Below are positions 1-7,499 of a stretch of 11,904 nt of DNA, piece by piece. Made by a program: the position numbers and the translations under genes. Below the pieces are notes generated by a model. That model saw only the letters and a list, made by a program, of their open reading frames with translations, did not search any database and had not been told where the DNA came from. Each line of letters begins with the position of its first letter. The first letter of the stretch is position 1. Source of the DNA: Acidobacteriaceae bacterium (GTDB taxonomy: Bacteria; Acidobacteriota; Terriglobia; Terriglobales; Acidobacteriaceae); NCBI GenBank assembly GCA_030040175.1, contig JASHUF010000168.1, positions 1 to 11,904 of the forward strand, in the 5' to 3' direction.

Positions 1-32
1 CGGACATGGATCATGGCTTTACCCAGCGACAT
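1..32 (-). CDS. Possible start of a further gene, cut by the window edge
   Basis: An ATG at 32 opens a frame encoding MSLGKAMIHV that runs off the left edge without a stop. A GAGG sits 7 nt upstream of it, a good ribosome-binding site. It begins 32 bases after the comF stop on the same strand, so it could be the next gene of a comF transcript. Only ten codons are visible, too few to assign a family, and no function is proposed. A chance ATG after a GAGG in GC-rich DNA is a real alternative. Confidence 0.4.
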   Translation of the reverse strand, partial: MSLGKAMIHV

Positions 33-64
33 TCGATTGCCTCAGCGAAAGTGACTCCTCGTGC

Positions 65-943
65 TCAAGAAAACTCCGGCGCAGCGAAACGGCCCACTTG
101 CCCGAATGCGGCCCTCCCGCTGTGAAAATTTGTGCCGTTCACCGCGTCCCGCTCCACAGCGTCATAGGCGGCATAGCCCTCGCGCCGCGCCCGCGCCAGC
201 GTTGCCACCCACACGCTGGCGGCGCCGGCTCCTTGGAGCACCAGCGCCGCCGCGCGCGCCGTGGCGCCGGTGGTCATGATGTCGTCGATCAGCAGCACAT
301 TCTTTTCCGCGACACTGGCCGAATCAGGAACCCGAAACGCCGCGCGCACATTCAGGCGCCGTTGCCGCGGTGTGAGTCCTGCCTGGCTCTCCGTGGCGCG
401 GATGCGGACCAGCGTGCCGGCGGCCAGCGTCAGCCGCCACTGCGGATGACTCCTGCGCAGGCACGCGACCGCCTGCACGGCGAGCGCGCGCGCCTGGTTG
501 AACCCGCGCTGTGCCTGTTTTCTTTTGTGCAGAGGCACGGGAACGACGACCAATCCCTCCGGCGCCTCGCTCGCAAGCGGCGCTATCGCTGCCGCGAGCA
601 TCTGCCCCAGGCCTCGTGCCGCCGGATGCAGCCGGTCATATTTGAGCGCGTGAATTGCATCTTTCAGCCGGCCGCGATAGAGGCCGTAGGCAACTGCACG
701 CGTAAAGGGCGGAGGCGCCAGGCGGCAAGCCCGGCACAGCCCTGCTTCAGCGGATGCATCGATCGTGTCGCCGCAGCGCGCACAGCCACCGGCGCCGCTG
801 AGGGCGGGCATCAGATTCCAGCAGAGATCGCAAATTGGAACGGAGGAAAGCCGCGGGAGAGGAGAGCCGCAAAGAGAACAGGAGGCGGGAAGAAGGGAAC
901 AGCCGAATGCGTCCAGCAGTGAACCCGCGCTACTTCGCAGCAC
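65..943 (-). CDS. comF: ComF family phosphoribosyltransferase-like protein
   Basis: This 292-residue protein has the layout of ComF, a cytoplasmic protein linked to DNA uptake in naturally competent bacteria but widespread outside them with an unclear biochemical role. The N-terminal part holds four CxxC pairs (C22/C25, C38/C41, C54/C57, C70/C73), as in the family's zinc-binding region. The conserved 'PVPLHKRKQAQRGFNQA' stretch lies at about 135-151. The phosphoribosyltransferase signature LLIDDIMTTGAT is at 217-228, where the paired acidic residues would contact ribose-phosphate. The start is a GTG at 943: no other ATG, GTG or TTG occurs in frame before the upstream stop at 1028-1030, and this start keeps the cysteine region complete. 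No clear Shine-Dalgarno sequence precedes it. The tail after about residue 255 is some 40 residues long and not recognisable. The family assignment is firm; the physiological role is not. Confidence 0.9.
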   Translation of the reverse strand: MLRSSAGSLLDAFGCSLLPASCSLCGSPLPRLSSVPICDLCWNLMPALSGAGGCARCGDTIDASAEAGLCRACRLAPPPFTRAVAYGLYRGRLKDAIHALKYDRLHPAARGLGQMLAAAIAPLASEAPEGLVVVPVPLHKRKQAQRGFNQARALAVQAVACLRRSHPQWRLTLAAGTLVRIRATESQAGLTPRQRRLNVRAAFRVPDSASVAEKNVLLIDDIMTTGATARAAALVLQGAGAASVWVATLARARREGYAAYDAVERDAVNGTNFHSGRAAFGQVGRFAAPEFS

Positions 944-1063
944 GCGAACTACGGCGCGCCAGCGCGTGATCTCCGACGGCGGAACCTCAACCGCGAGTGA
1001 ACCGGAATCCCTGCGGAAGACGCACCTCTATCCGGACGGCTGAAGAGACGCTGCCCTTTCCCC

Positions 1064-1069
1064 AGTATA
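1064..1069 (-). promoter_or_regulatory. comF: Candidate -10 element upstream of comF
   Basis: The minus strand reads GAGTATACTGG, containing TATACT, in the gap between the DUF2090 gene and comF. It would give a leader of roughly 110 nt before the GTG. The positions 16-17 bases upstream are GC-only and do not resemble a -35 box. The same TATACTGG string occurs in front of the copper operon. The call is weak because it rests on one hexamer. Confidence 0.3.
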
Positions 1070-1094
1070 CTCCATCTTGAAATGGGCCCGCCAG

Positions 1095-1113
1095 ACGCGC
1101 AGCGGGCGCGCGT
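1095..1113 (-). terminator. Weak hairpin after the DUF2090 gene
   Basis: Just past the DUF2090 stop the minus strand can fold ACGCGC-GCCCGCT-GCGCGT, a perfect 6-bp stem with a 7-nt loop. No T-run follows, so it is not a canonical intrinsic terminator. In GC-rich sequence a short stem like this also arises by chance. It is the only structure I see in the gap at 944-1123. Confidence 0.2.
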
Positions 1114-1123
1114 GAATTCGGGC

Positions 1124-2068
1124 TCACTTTGCGAGCGGCGCCGCCTGCGCCTTCGCTTTGGCGCTCTCGAACACGTCCACAAACTCGCGGTAGCGGGCGG
1201 CCACGCGCGCCACCGCCGCCTCCCGCGTCAACTTGCCGCTGCGCCAGGCCACCAGCGGATCCCAGAAATCCGTCCGCCCCACGGCGAACCCGATAAACCC
1301 CGGCATCGCTGCTGCCGTCGTCAGCCAGGAGCGCACCTTGTCCTCATTTTCTCCGCGGCCCAGCACGATGCAGCCCACCTTGTCGCGCCCATCCCGCCGC
1401 GCCGCCTCCACAATGCGCTCGCAATCGAGCAGCAGATCGAGGCCCTCCACCTTCCACACGTCCGGCTCCACGCCCGCATCCTGCAGCTCGCGAATCGCCT
1501 CCACCATCATCTTGGGCCGGATCTCCAGGTCATACGCCTTCTTGTCGCCGTTCACGCGCTCCAGCTGCGCCTTTTCCGCGGGCACCAGCAGCTCAAACAT
1601 GAACAGGCTGCGGTTGGCCTCGTGCAGGTATTGCGAGAGCCTCTTGAGGCGCGAGGCCTGGTGAAAGTTCAGTCCTTCGTCGCCCTCGGGGTTATAGCGC
1701 ACCAGCACTTTGCAAAAGGTGGGATGAAAGGCCTCAATGTGCGCGGCAAAATCGTCGCCGTACTCGAAGTCGAACTCCTCCTGCCCGCTCTTTTCCGCCG
1801 GGCAGGCGGTTTGAAAACCCTTGGCCGACGCATCGCGCAGAATGGCCGCGCCGAACTGCTCGTCGACAAGAAGACCGGCTTTCTCCTTGGGCACACCGCC
1901 CGCAATCGCAGCCCTGAAACCGTCGTAGATGACCTGCTTGGCCGCTGCGATCTGCGCCGTCTGGTCCGCATTCAATTCGCCGTGCCAGCCGAACATGCCC
2001 GTCTCAAAAGAGCCGCGATGATCGAAGGGAAGAATGTAGAGAGGACGATTGAAACCGCGGGGCGCCAT
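1124..2068 (-). CDS. DUF2090 domain protein, class I aldolase-like
   Basis: A 314-residue single-domain protein of the DUF2090 type, the module found fused to the IolC kinase in some bacteria and related to the LacD/tagatose-bisphosphate aldolase barrel. Visible motifs are PFDHRGSF at 14-21, AEKSG at 91-95, KVLVRYNP at 120-127, FELLVP at 158-163 and VWKVEGL at 204-210. By analogy with LacD (Schiff-base lysine in 'LKVEVP' and a nearby acid), K206 and E159 are candidate catalytic residues; this is inference. The start is the ATG at 2068, with AGGAG 5 nt upstream inside the end of pgi. The pgi stop lies in that spacer, 2 bases before the ATG, so the two are surely cotranscribed and probably translationally coupled. 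Linkage to pgi points to a sugar-phosphate substrate, but the actual substrate cannot be read from sequence. A longer frame reaching 2203 overlaps pgi and is not supported. Confidence 0.85.
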   Translation of the reverse strand: MAPRGFNRPLYILPFDHRGSFETGMFGWHGELNADQTAQIAAAKQVIYDGFRAAIAGGVPKEKAGLLVDEQFGAAILRDASAKGFQTACPAEKSGQEEFDFEYGDDFAAHIEAFHPTFCKVLVRYNPEGDEGLNFHQASRLKRLSQYLHEANRSLFMFELLVPAEKAQLERVNGDKKAYDLEIRPKMMVEAIRELQDAGVEPDVWKVEGLDLLLDCERIVEAARRDGRDKVGCIVLGRGENEDKVRSWLTTAAAMPGFIGFAVGRTDFWDPLVAWRSGKLTREAAVARVAARYREFVDVFESAKAKAQAAPLAK

Positions 2069-2070
2069 GG

Positions 2071-3735
2071 TTACTCCTTTTGCTTGCGGTAGCGGCGAAT
2101 GAGGTTGTTGGTGGAGCTGTCGTGCGCGAGCTTGGGTTCCGTCTCGCTTTCGAGCTCGGGAATGATGCGCTGCGCCAGCGCCTTGCCCAGCTCCACGCCC
2201 CACTGGTCGAAGGAGTTCACCTGCCAGATGGTTCCCTGGGTGAAGACGCAGTGCTCGTAGAGAGCCACCAGTTTGCCCAGCGCCGCCGGCGTGAGCTCGC
2301 CGGCGAGGATGGTATTCGAGGGCCGGTTGCCCTCAAAGACGCGATGCGGCACAAGCCAGTCGGGCGTGCCCTCGGCTTTGACCTGCTCCGGCGTTTTGCC
2401 GAAGGCCAGCGCCTCAGTCTGCGCAAAGACGTTGGCCAGCAGCATATCGTGGTGCCGTCCCAGCGGGTTGAGCGTCTTCACGAAGGCAATAAAATCGCAG
2501 GGAATCAGCCGCGTGCCCTGGTGGATCAACTGGTAAAACGAGTGCTGGCCGTTGGTGCCGGGCTCGCCCCAGTAGACGGGGCCGGTGGCGTAATTCACCG
2601 TGTCTCCGCTGAGCGTTACGTGCTTGCCATTGCTCTCCATGGTGAGCTGCTGCAGATAGGCGGGAAAGCGCTTGAGGTACTGCTCGTAGGGCAGGATCGC
2701 CACCGTCTGCGCGTCGAAGAAGTCCGTGTACCAGACGCTTAACAGCCCCAGCAGCACCGGCAGGTTGCGCTCGAAGGGCGCGGTGCGGAAGTGCTCGTCG
2801 ATGGCGTGAAAGCCCTCGAGCAGGTCGTGGAAATTTTCCGGCCCGATGGCGAGCATGGTGGAAAGGCCGATGGCCGAATCCATCGAATAGCGGCCGCCCA
2901 CCCAGTCCCAGAAGCCGAACATATTCGCGGTGTCGATGCCGAACTTGGCCACTTCTGCGGCATTGGTAGAAACGGCCACGAAGTGCTTGGCCACCGACGA
3001 CTGATGCCCACCGATCCCCTTGAGCAGCCAGGTGCGCGCCGTGTGCGCATTGGTCATGGTCTCAAGCGTGGTGAAGGTCTTGGAGGAAACGATAAACAGC
3101 GTCTCCTCGGCCTCGAAGTCGTGCACGGCTTCAGCAAAGTCGGTGCCGTCGACGTTGGAAACGAAGCGGAAGTTCAGGTCGCGCTTGCTGAAGTGGCGCA
3201 GCGCCTCATAGGCCATTACCGGCCCCAAATCCGAGCCGCCGATGCCGATATTGACGATGTTCCTGATGGGCTTGCCGGTGTGTCCGGTCCACTCGCCGCT
3301 GCGCACGCGATTGGAGAAGGCGGCCATCTTGTCCAGCACTTCGTGCACCTGCGGCACCACGTTCTCGCCGTCGACCACAATCGATTCATCCTTTGGCGCG
3401 CGCAGCGCCACATGCAACACCGCGCGCTTCTCCGTGATGTTGATCTTCTCGCCGCGGAACATGGCCTCGATGCGCGGTTTCAGTCCCGACTCCTCGGCCA
3501 GCTCGAGCAGCAACCGCAGCGTCTCGTCCGTGATGCGGTTCTTCGAGTAGTCGAGAAACAATCCCGCCGCTTCGGCCGTCAACCGTTCGCCGCGCTTGGG
3601 ATCGTCGGCAAACAGGGTGCGCAGGTGCACGCCGCGCATCTGCTGCGCGTGCGCTTGCAGCGCCCTCCACGATTTCAGGTTTGTCAGGGGCGCGATCCGG
3701 GGAGCTTGGGTCTGTTCTGCAACGGGGGTTGCCAT
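2071..3735 (-). CDS. pgi: Glucose-6-phosphate isomerase
   Basis: Cytoplasmic enzyme interconverting glucose 6-phosphate and fructose 6-phosphate in glycolysis and gluconeogenesis. The 554 residues match the usual length of the long bacterial/eukaryotic type. Motifs in order: GIGGSDLGP (164-172), the phosphate-binding [13 protein letters not shown] (217-229), DWVGGRYS (277-284), MESNGK (366-371), [20 protein letters not shown] (389-408) and [13 protein letters not shown] (508-520). The expected catalytic residues are present as E367, H398 and K518, matching E357, H388 and K518 of the mammalian enzyme. Two ATGs stand in tandem; AGGAG is 2 nt from the first (3738) and 5 nt from the second (3735), so I chose the second. 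The frame runs upstream to 3837, but that part is unlike the family. In the 193-base gap upstream I see no convincing promoter or terminator. DUF2090 follows directly as an operon partner. Confidence 0.97.
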   Translation of the reverse strand: MATPVAEQTQAPRIAPLTNLKSWRALQAHAQQMRGVHLRTLFADDPKRGERLTAEAAGLFLDYSKNRITDETLRLLLELAEESGLKPRIEAMFRGEKINITEKRAVLHVALRAPKDESIVVDGENVVPQVHEVLDKMAAFSNRVRSGEWTGHTGKPIRNIVNIGIGGSDLGPVMAYEALRHFSKRDLNFRFVSNVDGTDFAEAVHDFEAEETLFIVSSKTFTTLETMTNAHTARTWLLKGIGGHQSSVAKHFVAVSTNAAEVAKFGIDTANMFGFWDWVGGRYSMDSAIGLSTMLAIGPENFHDLLEGFHAIDEHFRTAPFERNLPVLLGLLSVWYTDFFDAQTVAILPYEQYLKRFPAYLQQLTMESNGKHVTLSGDTVNYATGPVYWGEPGTNGQHSFYQLIHQGTRLIPCDFIAFVKTLNPLGRHHDMLLANVFAQTEALAFGKTPEQVKAEGTPDWLVPHRVFEGNRPSNTILAGELTPAALGKLVALYEHCVFTQGTIWQVNSFDQWGVELGKALAQRIIPELESETEPKLAHDSSTNNLIRRYRKQKE

Positions 3736-3740
3736 CATGT

Positions 3741-3745
3741 CTCCT
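3741..3745 (-). promoter_or_regulatory. pgi: Ribosome-binding site deciding the pgi start
   Basis: AGGAG on the minus strand lies 2 nt before the first of two tandem ATGs and 5 nt before the second. The spacing favours the second ATG and argues against the longer frame that extends upstream to 3837. Confidence 0.7.
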
Positions 3746-3928
3746 TTTTGAGCTCGCGGGAATGCGGGCATGCGCGCGGCGGGCGAACGCGTCGGCCCCC
3801 GCCTGTGCTGCCATGGTAGACGATCGGGCGCGCGCAAAGAAGAATGCGGCCGCTCGCCGGCCGTCTGCCTGCGCCCTTTCTCTGGTTAGAAGCCTCGAAC
3901 GGGTCTGAGGTTTCGCTGAAATTCCAGG

Positions 3929-4420
3929 TCAGCCGCCTTTCGCGGCAGCGAGCAGATACTTTAGCCGGTCCAGAAACGGCTGCTGCGCGGGAAAAATGTG
4001 CGCTTCCGCCGCGGCCAGCGAAAACCATCCCCCGCGATCGACTTCGGGGATGGTCATTAACCGGCCCGAATGCGGCGGCCACTCGATCTCACATGAATTG
4101 CTGGTTAATTTTTCCGCATCCAGGTCGCCGGCGCATGCCCACGCCGAGACCACCTTGCCGCTTGCCTGTGTAATTGTGCCCAGCTCCAGGAACTCGCCGC
4201 CGAGGTCAAAGCCGGTCTCTTCCCTGAATTCGCGGATCGCCGCATCGAGCGGTTCTTCCTCCTCAGTGTATTCGCCCTTGGGAACGGTCCATGCGCCGAA
4301 ATCCTTCTTCGCCCAGAACGGGCCGCCGGGATGAACCAGGAACACTTCGAGCACGCCTTCGCGCTGCCGATAGACCAAAATGCCTGCGCTGCGTTTCTGC
4401 ACGCGAATCACCGTCTTCAT
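3929..4420 (-). CDS. NUDIX hydrolase (COG4119-like)
   Basis: A 163-residue cytoplasmic NUDIX enzyme, a family that cleaves nucleoside diphosphates linked to another moiety using a divalent metal. The full Nudix box GX5EX7REUXEEXGU is present from G49 to F71 with E55, R63, E64, E67 and E68 intact. The flanking pattern 'SAGILVYR', 'PGGPFWAKKD', 'WTVPKGE' resembles the COG4119 group of predicted NTP pyrophosphohydrolases. The substrate cannot be deduced. The ATG at 4420 lies 8 nt after the csoR stop with no obvious Shine-Dalgarno, so it is probably reached by translational reinitiation as the last gene of the copper operon. A longer frame to 4741 would overlap csoR and its added part is not NUDIX-like. 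A link to copper or oxidative stress is suggested only by position. Confidence 0.9.
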   Translation of the reverse strand: MKTVIRVQKRSAGILVYRQREGVLEVFLVHPGGPFWAKKDFGAWTVPKGEYTEEEEPLDAAIREFREETGFDLGGEFLELGTITQASGKVVSAWACAGDLDAEKLTSNSCEIEWPPHSGRLMTIPEVDRGGWFSLAAAEAHIFPAQQPFLDRLKYLLAAAKGG

Positions 4421-4428
4421 TCTACGGG

Positions 4429-4773
4429 TCAGCGCGCGTTCTTGTAGATCATCTCCAGCAGCTCGTCGTACATGGCCTGCTTCTGCTCGTCCGATCCGGT
4501 GCGGATGGCGTGGCTGGCGCAATGCGCCAGGTGATTGCGCATGAGCGCCCGCGCCACCGCGCGCAGCCCTTCCTGCGCCGAAGAAACCTGCATGAGAATG
4601 TCCGCGCAATAGCGGTCCTCTGCCACCATGCGCTGGATGCCGCGCAACTGGCCCTCGATGCGGCCCAGCCGGCGCAGGTTGGCCGCCTTGATCTCCGGAT
4701 CGACGGCCAGCGCCTTGCGCCCCGCAATCGGCATCTCGCATCCGCAGTGCGCTTCCGCTTTCTTGGTCGCCAT
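4429..4773 (-). CDS. csoR: CsoR-type copper-sensing transcriptional repressor
   Basis: A 114-residue all-helical repressor of the CsoR/RcnR/FrmR family (DUF156). CsoR members bind operator DNA when metal-free and release it on binding Cu(I). The copper ligands of M. tuberculosis CsoR (Cys36-His61-Cys65) match C56 in RYCADIL and H81 and C85 in RNHLAHC, including the exact HxxxC spacing. This favours Cu(I) over the nickel (RcnR) and formaldehyde (FrmR) branches. 'RLGRIEGQLRGIQRM' at 35-49 is the family's basic first-helix signature. Unusually, an N-terminal segment of about 20 residues carries HCGC (H9, C10, C12). The ATG at 4773 has AGGAG 4 nt upstream, and the copA stop TAA overlaps that site, so translation is probably coupled. 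The likely target is the operator upstream of the HMA gene, which would make the operon autoregulated. Confidence 0.92.
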   Translation of the reverse strand: MATKKAEAHCGCEMPIAGRKALAVDPEIKAANLRRLGRIEGQLRGIQRMVAEDRYCADILMQVSSAQEGLRAVARALMRNHLAHCASHAIRTGSDEQKQAMYDELLEMIYKNAR

Positions 4774-4777
4774 CTTT

Positions 4778-4784
4778 CTCCTTA
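4778..4784 (-). promoter_or_regulatory. csoR: Fused copA stop and csoR ribosome-binding site
   Basis: The minus strand reads TAAGGAG: the copA stop codon TAA shares its last base with the AGGAG that serves csoR 4 nt further on. It fixes the csoR start at 4773 and predicts translational coupling of the exporter and its repressor. Confidence 0.75.
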
Positions 4785-7169
4785 CGCCGGCATCCACCGG
4801 CTCAACCGCAGGCTGTTCATCACCACGCTCAGGGAACTGAAGGCCATGGCCGCGCTGGCCAGCACCGGGCTCAAGAGCAGCCCGCAAACCGGATACAGCG
4901 CTCCCGCCGCCACCGGAATGCTGATCGCGTTATAGGCAAACGCCCAGAAGAGATTCTGCCGCATCACGCGCATGGCGCCGCGCGCGAGTGCAATCGCGCT
5001 GGCCACGCCGTTCAGGTCGCTGCGCATCAGCGTGACATCGCCGGCTTCGAGGGCTACGTCCGCTCCCGCGCCCATGGCAATGCCCACATCCGCTTGCGCG
5101 AGCGCGGGCGCATCGTTTACGCCATCGCCGGCCATGGCCACCACGCGCCCTTCCGCCTGCAGCCGGCAGATGGCCTCCACCTTTCCCTGCGGCAGCAGCT
5201 CCGATCTCACCTCATCCACCCCGACTTGCCGCGCAATGGCGCGCGCGGTGCGCTCATTGTCGCCGGTGAGCATCACCACACGGATGCCTTCCTCGTGCAG
5301 CCGGCGAATGGCCTCGATCGATGCGGGCCTCACCGTATCCGCAACCACCACCATGCCGGCGAGCTCTCCGTCAATCGCAATCCACAGCGGCGTTCCGCCC
5401 TGCGCGCTTGCTTGGTCGGCCTCTTGCTGCAAGGGCACCGTACGCACCGAGCATTCCCGAAGAAAATCCGCATTGCCTATGAGGATCGCGTGCTCCTCGA
5501 CCGTTCCCGAAACGCCGCGGCCCGGAATGGACTCAAAGGACTGCGCGCGGGGAATCGATATCCCCGCAGCTTCAGCGCGTCGCACTACAGCCTCACCCAG
5601 CGGATGCTCGCTGGCACGCTCGAGGGCGCCGGCGAGGCGCAGCATCTCATCTTCGCTGAACCTGCCGTCGTTGTCGGGGGCAATCACAACTTCAGTCACC
5701 TGCGGCCGGCCATTCGTGATGGTCCCCGTCTTGTCCAGCGCCACGGTGTCAATCTTTTCGAGCCGCTGCAGCGCTTCGCCGCCCTTGATGAGCAATCCCA
5801 GCGCGGCCCCCCGCCCGGTGGCCGCCATCACTGCCGTCGGCACCGCCAAACCCATCGCGCACGGACACGCGATCACCAGCACCGCCACGGCGGCGGCAAG
5901 AGCCTGCATGGCGCCTGCGCCCGGCGACAGCATCCGCCAAGCGACCGCCGTGACCACAGCGCTGGCCAGCACCGCGGGCACAAAGATGGCGCTGATGCGG
6001 TCGGCAAGATGCTCCACCGGCGCGCGCGAGCTCTGCGCCTCGCGCAGCAGACGCACAATCTGCTCCAGCATTCCGCCGCCTCCGCTCGCCGTAGCGCGCA
6101 CCTCGAGCGATCCGCGCTGGTTCAGCGTGCCCCCGATCACACGGGCGCCCACGCTCTTTTCTTGCGGCAACCATTCGCCCGTCAGCATCGACTCGTCCAC
6201 GCTGCTCGACCCTGCGAGCACTTCGCCATCCACGGGAATCCGCTCGCCGGGGCGGACCATGACCAGATCACCTGTCTCAATCGCCTCCGCGCCGATCTCA
6301 ATCTCCACGCCGTCGCGCAGCACGCGCGCCCGCTTCGGCTGCAACTCCACCAGCGCGCGCAGCGCCTGCGCGGTGCGCCGTTGCGCGCGGCTCTCGAGGG
6401 TGTTGCCGGTGAGAATGAGCGCGATGATGAGAATGCCGGCTTCGAAATACACGTCCGGTGCCATGCCATGCGCCAAGAAAAATCCCGGAGCCACCGTGCT
6501 GGCCGCGGACGAAAGAAAGGCCGCGCCCGTGCCCAGCGCGATCAGCGAGTTCATGTCGGCCGTTCTCTTCTTGAGAGCCGACCACGCCTTGGTATAAAAC
6601 TGCCGCCCGGCCCATCCCGCAATGAATGCTGAAAGCGCCAGCAGAAACCAGCGCAGCCAACTCGCATCGATTTGAAACAGCCAGGGCAAAGCCGTGCGCA
6701 GCGCGGGGTCGAGCGCGCCTGCGGCCCAGCGCATGAACGGGTCCTTCATGCGCTCCGCGCTCATCAAGGGCATGGAAGCAACCATGGCCACGGCGCCCGC
6801 AACCGCGCTCACCCACGCCTTCCGCCGCAGGTCGCGGTAGGCGCGCAATTGCTCCTGGTCGTTGCGCTCTTGAGCCGCGAATGCCGACTCGACTGCGGAG
6901 GGCATCTCCGCGCCGTAACCGGTGCTGCGAATCTTCTCAACCAGGCGCTCCGCGGAGACCAGGCGCGGATCGAAAGTGACCGTGGCATTGTGCATCATCA
7001 GGCTCACGGCGGCATCGCGGACGCCTGCCTCGCTCGCAATCGTCTTCTGAATGAACGCCCGGCAGGCGGCGCACGTCATCCCCGTTACGGGAATCTGCAC
7101 CCGCTGGAGGGCCGGCGCCAGAGCTCCTCCGCTGGTCTCGTTCTCTTTCACCGCGGCAGAATTCGCCAT
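4782..7169 (-). CDS. copA: Cu(I)-exporting P1B-1-type ATPase
   Basis: A 795-residue inner-membrane pump that uses ATP to export Cu(I) from the cytoplasm. One N-terminal metal-binding domain carries GMTCAAC (30-36). Eight membrane spans are expected, near 118-136, 171-188, 205-232, 240-257, 393-413, 421-447, 735-755 and 760-783. Span 6 holds the metal-binding CPC (435-437). The actuator has TGE (330-332). The phosphorylation site is DKTGT (479-483, D479). The nucleotide domain has EHPLG (521-525) and MLTGDN (633-638), and the hinge is GDGVNDAP (681-688). YN (746-747) and MAFSS (775-779) are the P1B-1 copper-specific signatures, so zinc and cadmium pumps are unlikely. The ATG at 7169 has GGAG 8 nt upstream and follows the HMA gene stop by 17 nt. 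The open frame continues to 7448 but overlaps the HMA gene out of frame, so I rejected the extension. Confidence 0.97.
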   Translation of the reverse strand: MANSAAVKENETSGGALAPALQRVQIPVTGMTCAACRAFIQKTIASEAGVRDAAVSLMMHNATVTFDPRLVSAERLVEKIRSTGYGAEMPSAVESAFAAQERNDQEQLRAYRDLRRKAWVSAVAGAVAMVASMPLMSAERMKDPFMRWAAGALDPALRTALPWLFQIDASWLRWFLLALSAFIAGWAGRQFYTKAWSALKKRTADMNSLIALGTGAAFLSSAASTVAPGFFLAHGMAPDVYFEAGILIIALILTGNTLESRAQRRTAQALRALVELQPKRARVLRDGVEIEIGAEAIETGDLVMVRPGERIPVDGEVLAGSSSVDESMLTGEWLPQEKSVGARVIGGTLNQRGSLEVRATASGGGGMLEQIVRLLREAQSSRAPVEHLADRISAIFVPAVLASAVVTAVAWRMLSPGAGAMQALAAAVAVLVIACPCAMGLAVPTAVMAATGRGAALGLLIKGGEALQRLEKIDTVALDKTGTITNGRPQVTEVVIAPDNDGRFSEDEMLRLAGALERASEHPLGEAVVRRAEAAGISIPRAQSFESIPGRGVSGTVEEHAILIGNADFLRECSVRTVPLQQEADQASAQGGTPLWIAIDGELAGMVVVADTVRPASIEAIRRLHEEGIRVVMLTGDNERTARAIARQVGVDEVRSELLPQGKVEAICRLQAEGRVVAMAGDGVNDAPALAQADVGIAMGAGADVALEAGDVTLMRSDLNGVASAIALARGAMRVMRQNLFWAFAYNAISIPVAAGALYPVCGLLLSPVLASAAMAFSSLSVVMNSLRLSRWMPA

Positions 7170-7186
7170 CCTCGCGTCTCCGCTCC

Positions 7187-7399
7187 TCACCGCTCCACGC
7201 GCGCCGAAAAGCCCAGGCCATTGACGGCCGCGGCCACCTGCTGGGGAGAGACGCGCGCAGAATCCAGGACCACCGCGGCCGAGCCAACTTCGACGGAGTG
7301 GACGTGGACGCCTTCGAGCTTGTTCAGCGCCTGCGCCACTCTGCGCACGCAGCCCTCGCAATGCATGCCCTCGATTCTCAACTGCAGCGTCTTTTTCAT
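7187..7399 (-). CDS. Small HMA-domain copper chaperone (CopZ-like)
   Basis: A 70-residue protein made of a single heavy-metal-associated ferredoxin-like fold. The metal site is GMHCEGC with C14 and C17, near the N-terminus as usual for CopZ/Atx1 chaperones, which carry Cu(I) in the cytoplasm to the ATPase's own N-terminal domain. The length fits this class. It is the first gene of the copper operon, with copA 17 nt downstream. The ATG at 7399 gives the canonical [14 protein letters not shown] start; GAGGAG lies about 15 nt upstream, rather far for a Shine-Dalgarno. The frame extends to 7591, but that part has no domain similarity and crosses the promoter. The sequence has its own stop and is in a different frame from copA, so it is not a broken first domain of the pump. 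'MHCEGC' sites can bind other soft metals, so copper is inferred from context. Confidence 0.88.
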   Translation of the reverse strand: MKKTLQLRIEGMHCEGCVRRVAQALNKLEGVHVHSVEVGSAAVVLDSARVSPQQVAAAVNGLGFSARVER

Positions 7400-7424
7400 G
7401 GGCGTCGCGCGCTTCTCCTCTTCC

Positions 7425-7430
7425 AGTATA
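7425..7430 (-). promoter_or_regulatory. Candidate -10 element of the copper operon
   Basis: The minus strand reads ATCTATACTGG, giving a TATACT hexamer that differs from TATAAT at one position. A start about 7 nt downstream would leave a leader of about 19 nt before the HMA gene. The hexamer 17 nt upstream is TACCCT, a poor -35 box, and it lies inside the candidate repressor site. Confidence 0.5.
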
Positions 7431-7437
7431 GATGCCC

Positions 7438-7453
7438 ATGCCCCCCAAGGGTA
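7438..7453 (-). promoter_or_regulatory. Candidate CsoR operator
   Basis: On the minus strand this reads TACCCTTGGGGGGCAT. CsoR operators are GC-tract elements of the type TACCC-N-GGGG-TA; against the B. subtilis copZA site as I remember it (TACCCTACGGGGGTAT) 13 of 16 positions agree. It ends 7 nt before the TATACT element and covers where a -35 box would be, a position where a repressor would block RNA polymerase. The operon downstream encodes CsoR itself, which supports the call. No binding has been shown. Confidence 0.6.
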
Positions 7454-7456
7454 TTT

Positions 7457-7499
7457 AAAAAACCAGGCGACTCTTAATCGGGAGCTTTTCGGAGCACCT
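7457..7499 (-). terminator. Probable intrinsic terminator after the anti-sigma gene
   Basis: Read on the minus strand, AGGTGCTC (7499-7492) pairs with GAG-T-CGCCT (7473-7465), giving an 8-bp stem with one bulged T and one G-T pair around an 18-nt loop. After GG comes a run of six T (7462-7457). The stem begins inside the anti-sigma stop codon. The large loop makes it moderate rather than strong. It would separate the sigma/anti-sigma transcript from the copper operon. Confidence 0.5.

Noticed and set aside
2069..2203. Longer start for the DUF2090 protein reaching 2203
   Set aside because: The added 45 residues overlap the 3' end of pgi, are Arg/His/Ala rich, and the ATG at 2068 is preceded by an ideal AGGAG.
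1082..3819. Plus-strand frames opposite the DUF2090 gene and pgi (336, 220 and 342 codons)
   Set aside because: The minus-strand genes have clear family motifs, ribosome-binding sites and coupled stops. The plus-strand products show no family resemblance.
3736..3928. Searched for a promoter, terminator or RNA gene between the NUDIX gene and pgi
   Set aside because: Only short chance stems (such as CCTC/GAGG) and no paired -35/-10 boxes were found, so no feature is claimed although pgi probably has a promoter here.
4972..6632. Plus-strand frames of 541 and 512 codons opposite copA
   Set aside because: Both are low-complexity (Ser/Ala/Thr or Arg/His rich) mirrors of the copA reading frame, with no recognisable motif.
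7187..7399. The HMA gene as a frameshifted first metal-binding domain of CopA
   Set aside because: It has its own start, a stop and a 17-nt gap containing a ribosome-binding site, and copA retains its own complete HMA domain. Separate chaperone plus pump is the normal arrangement.
7170..7448. N-terminal extension of copA to a start at 7448
   Set aside because: The extra 93 residues overlap the HMA gene out of frame and have no family similarity. The ATG at 7169 has a good ribosome-binding site.
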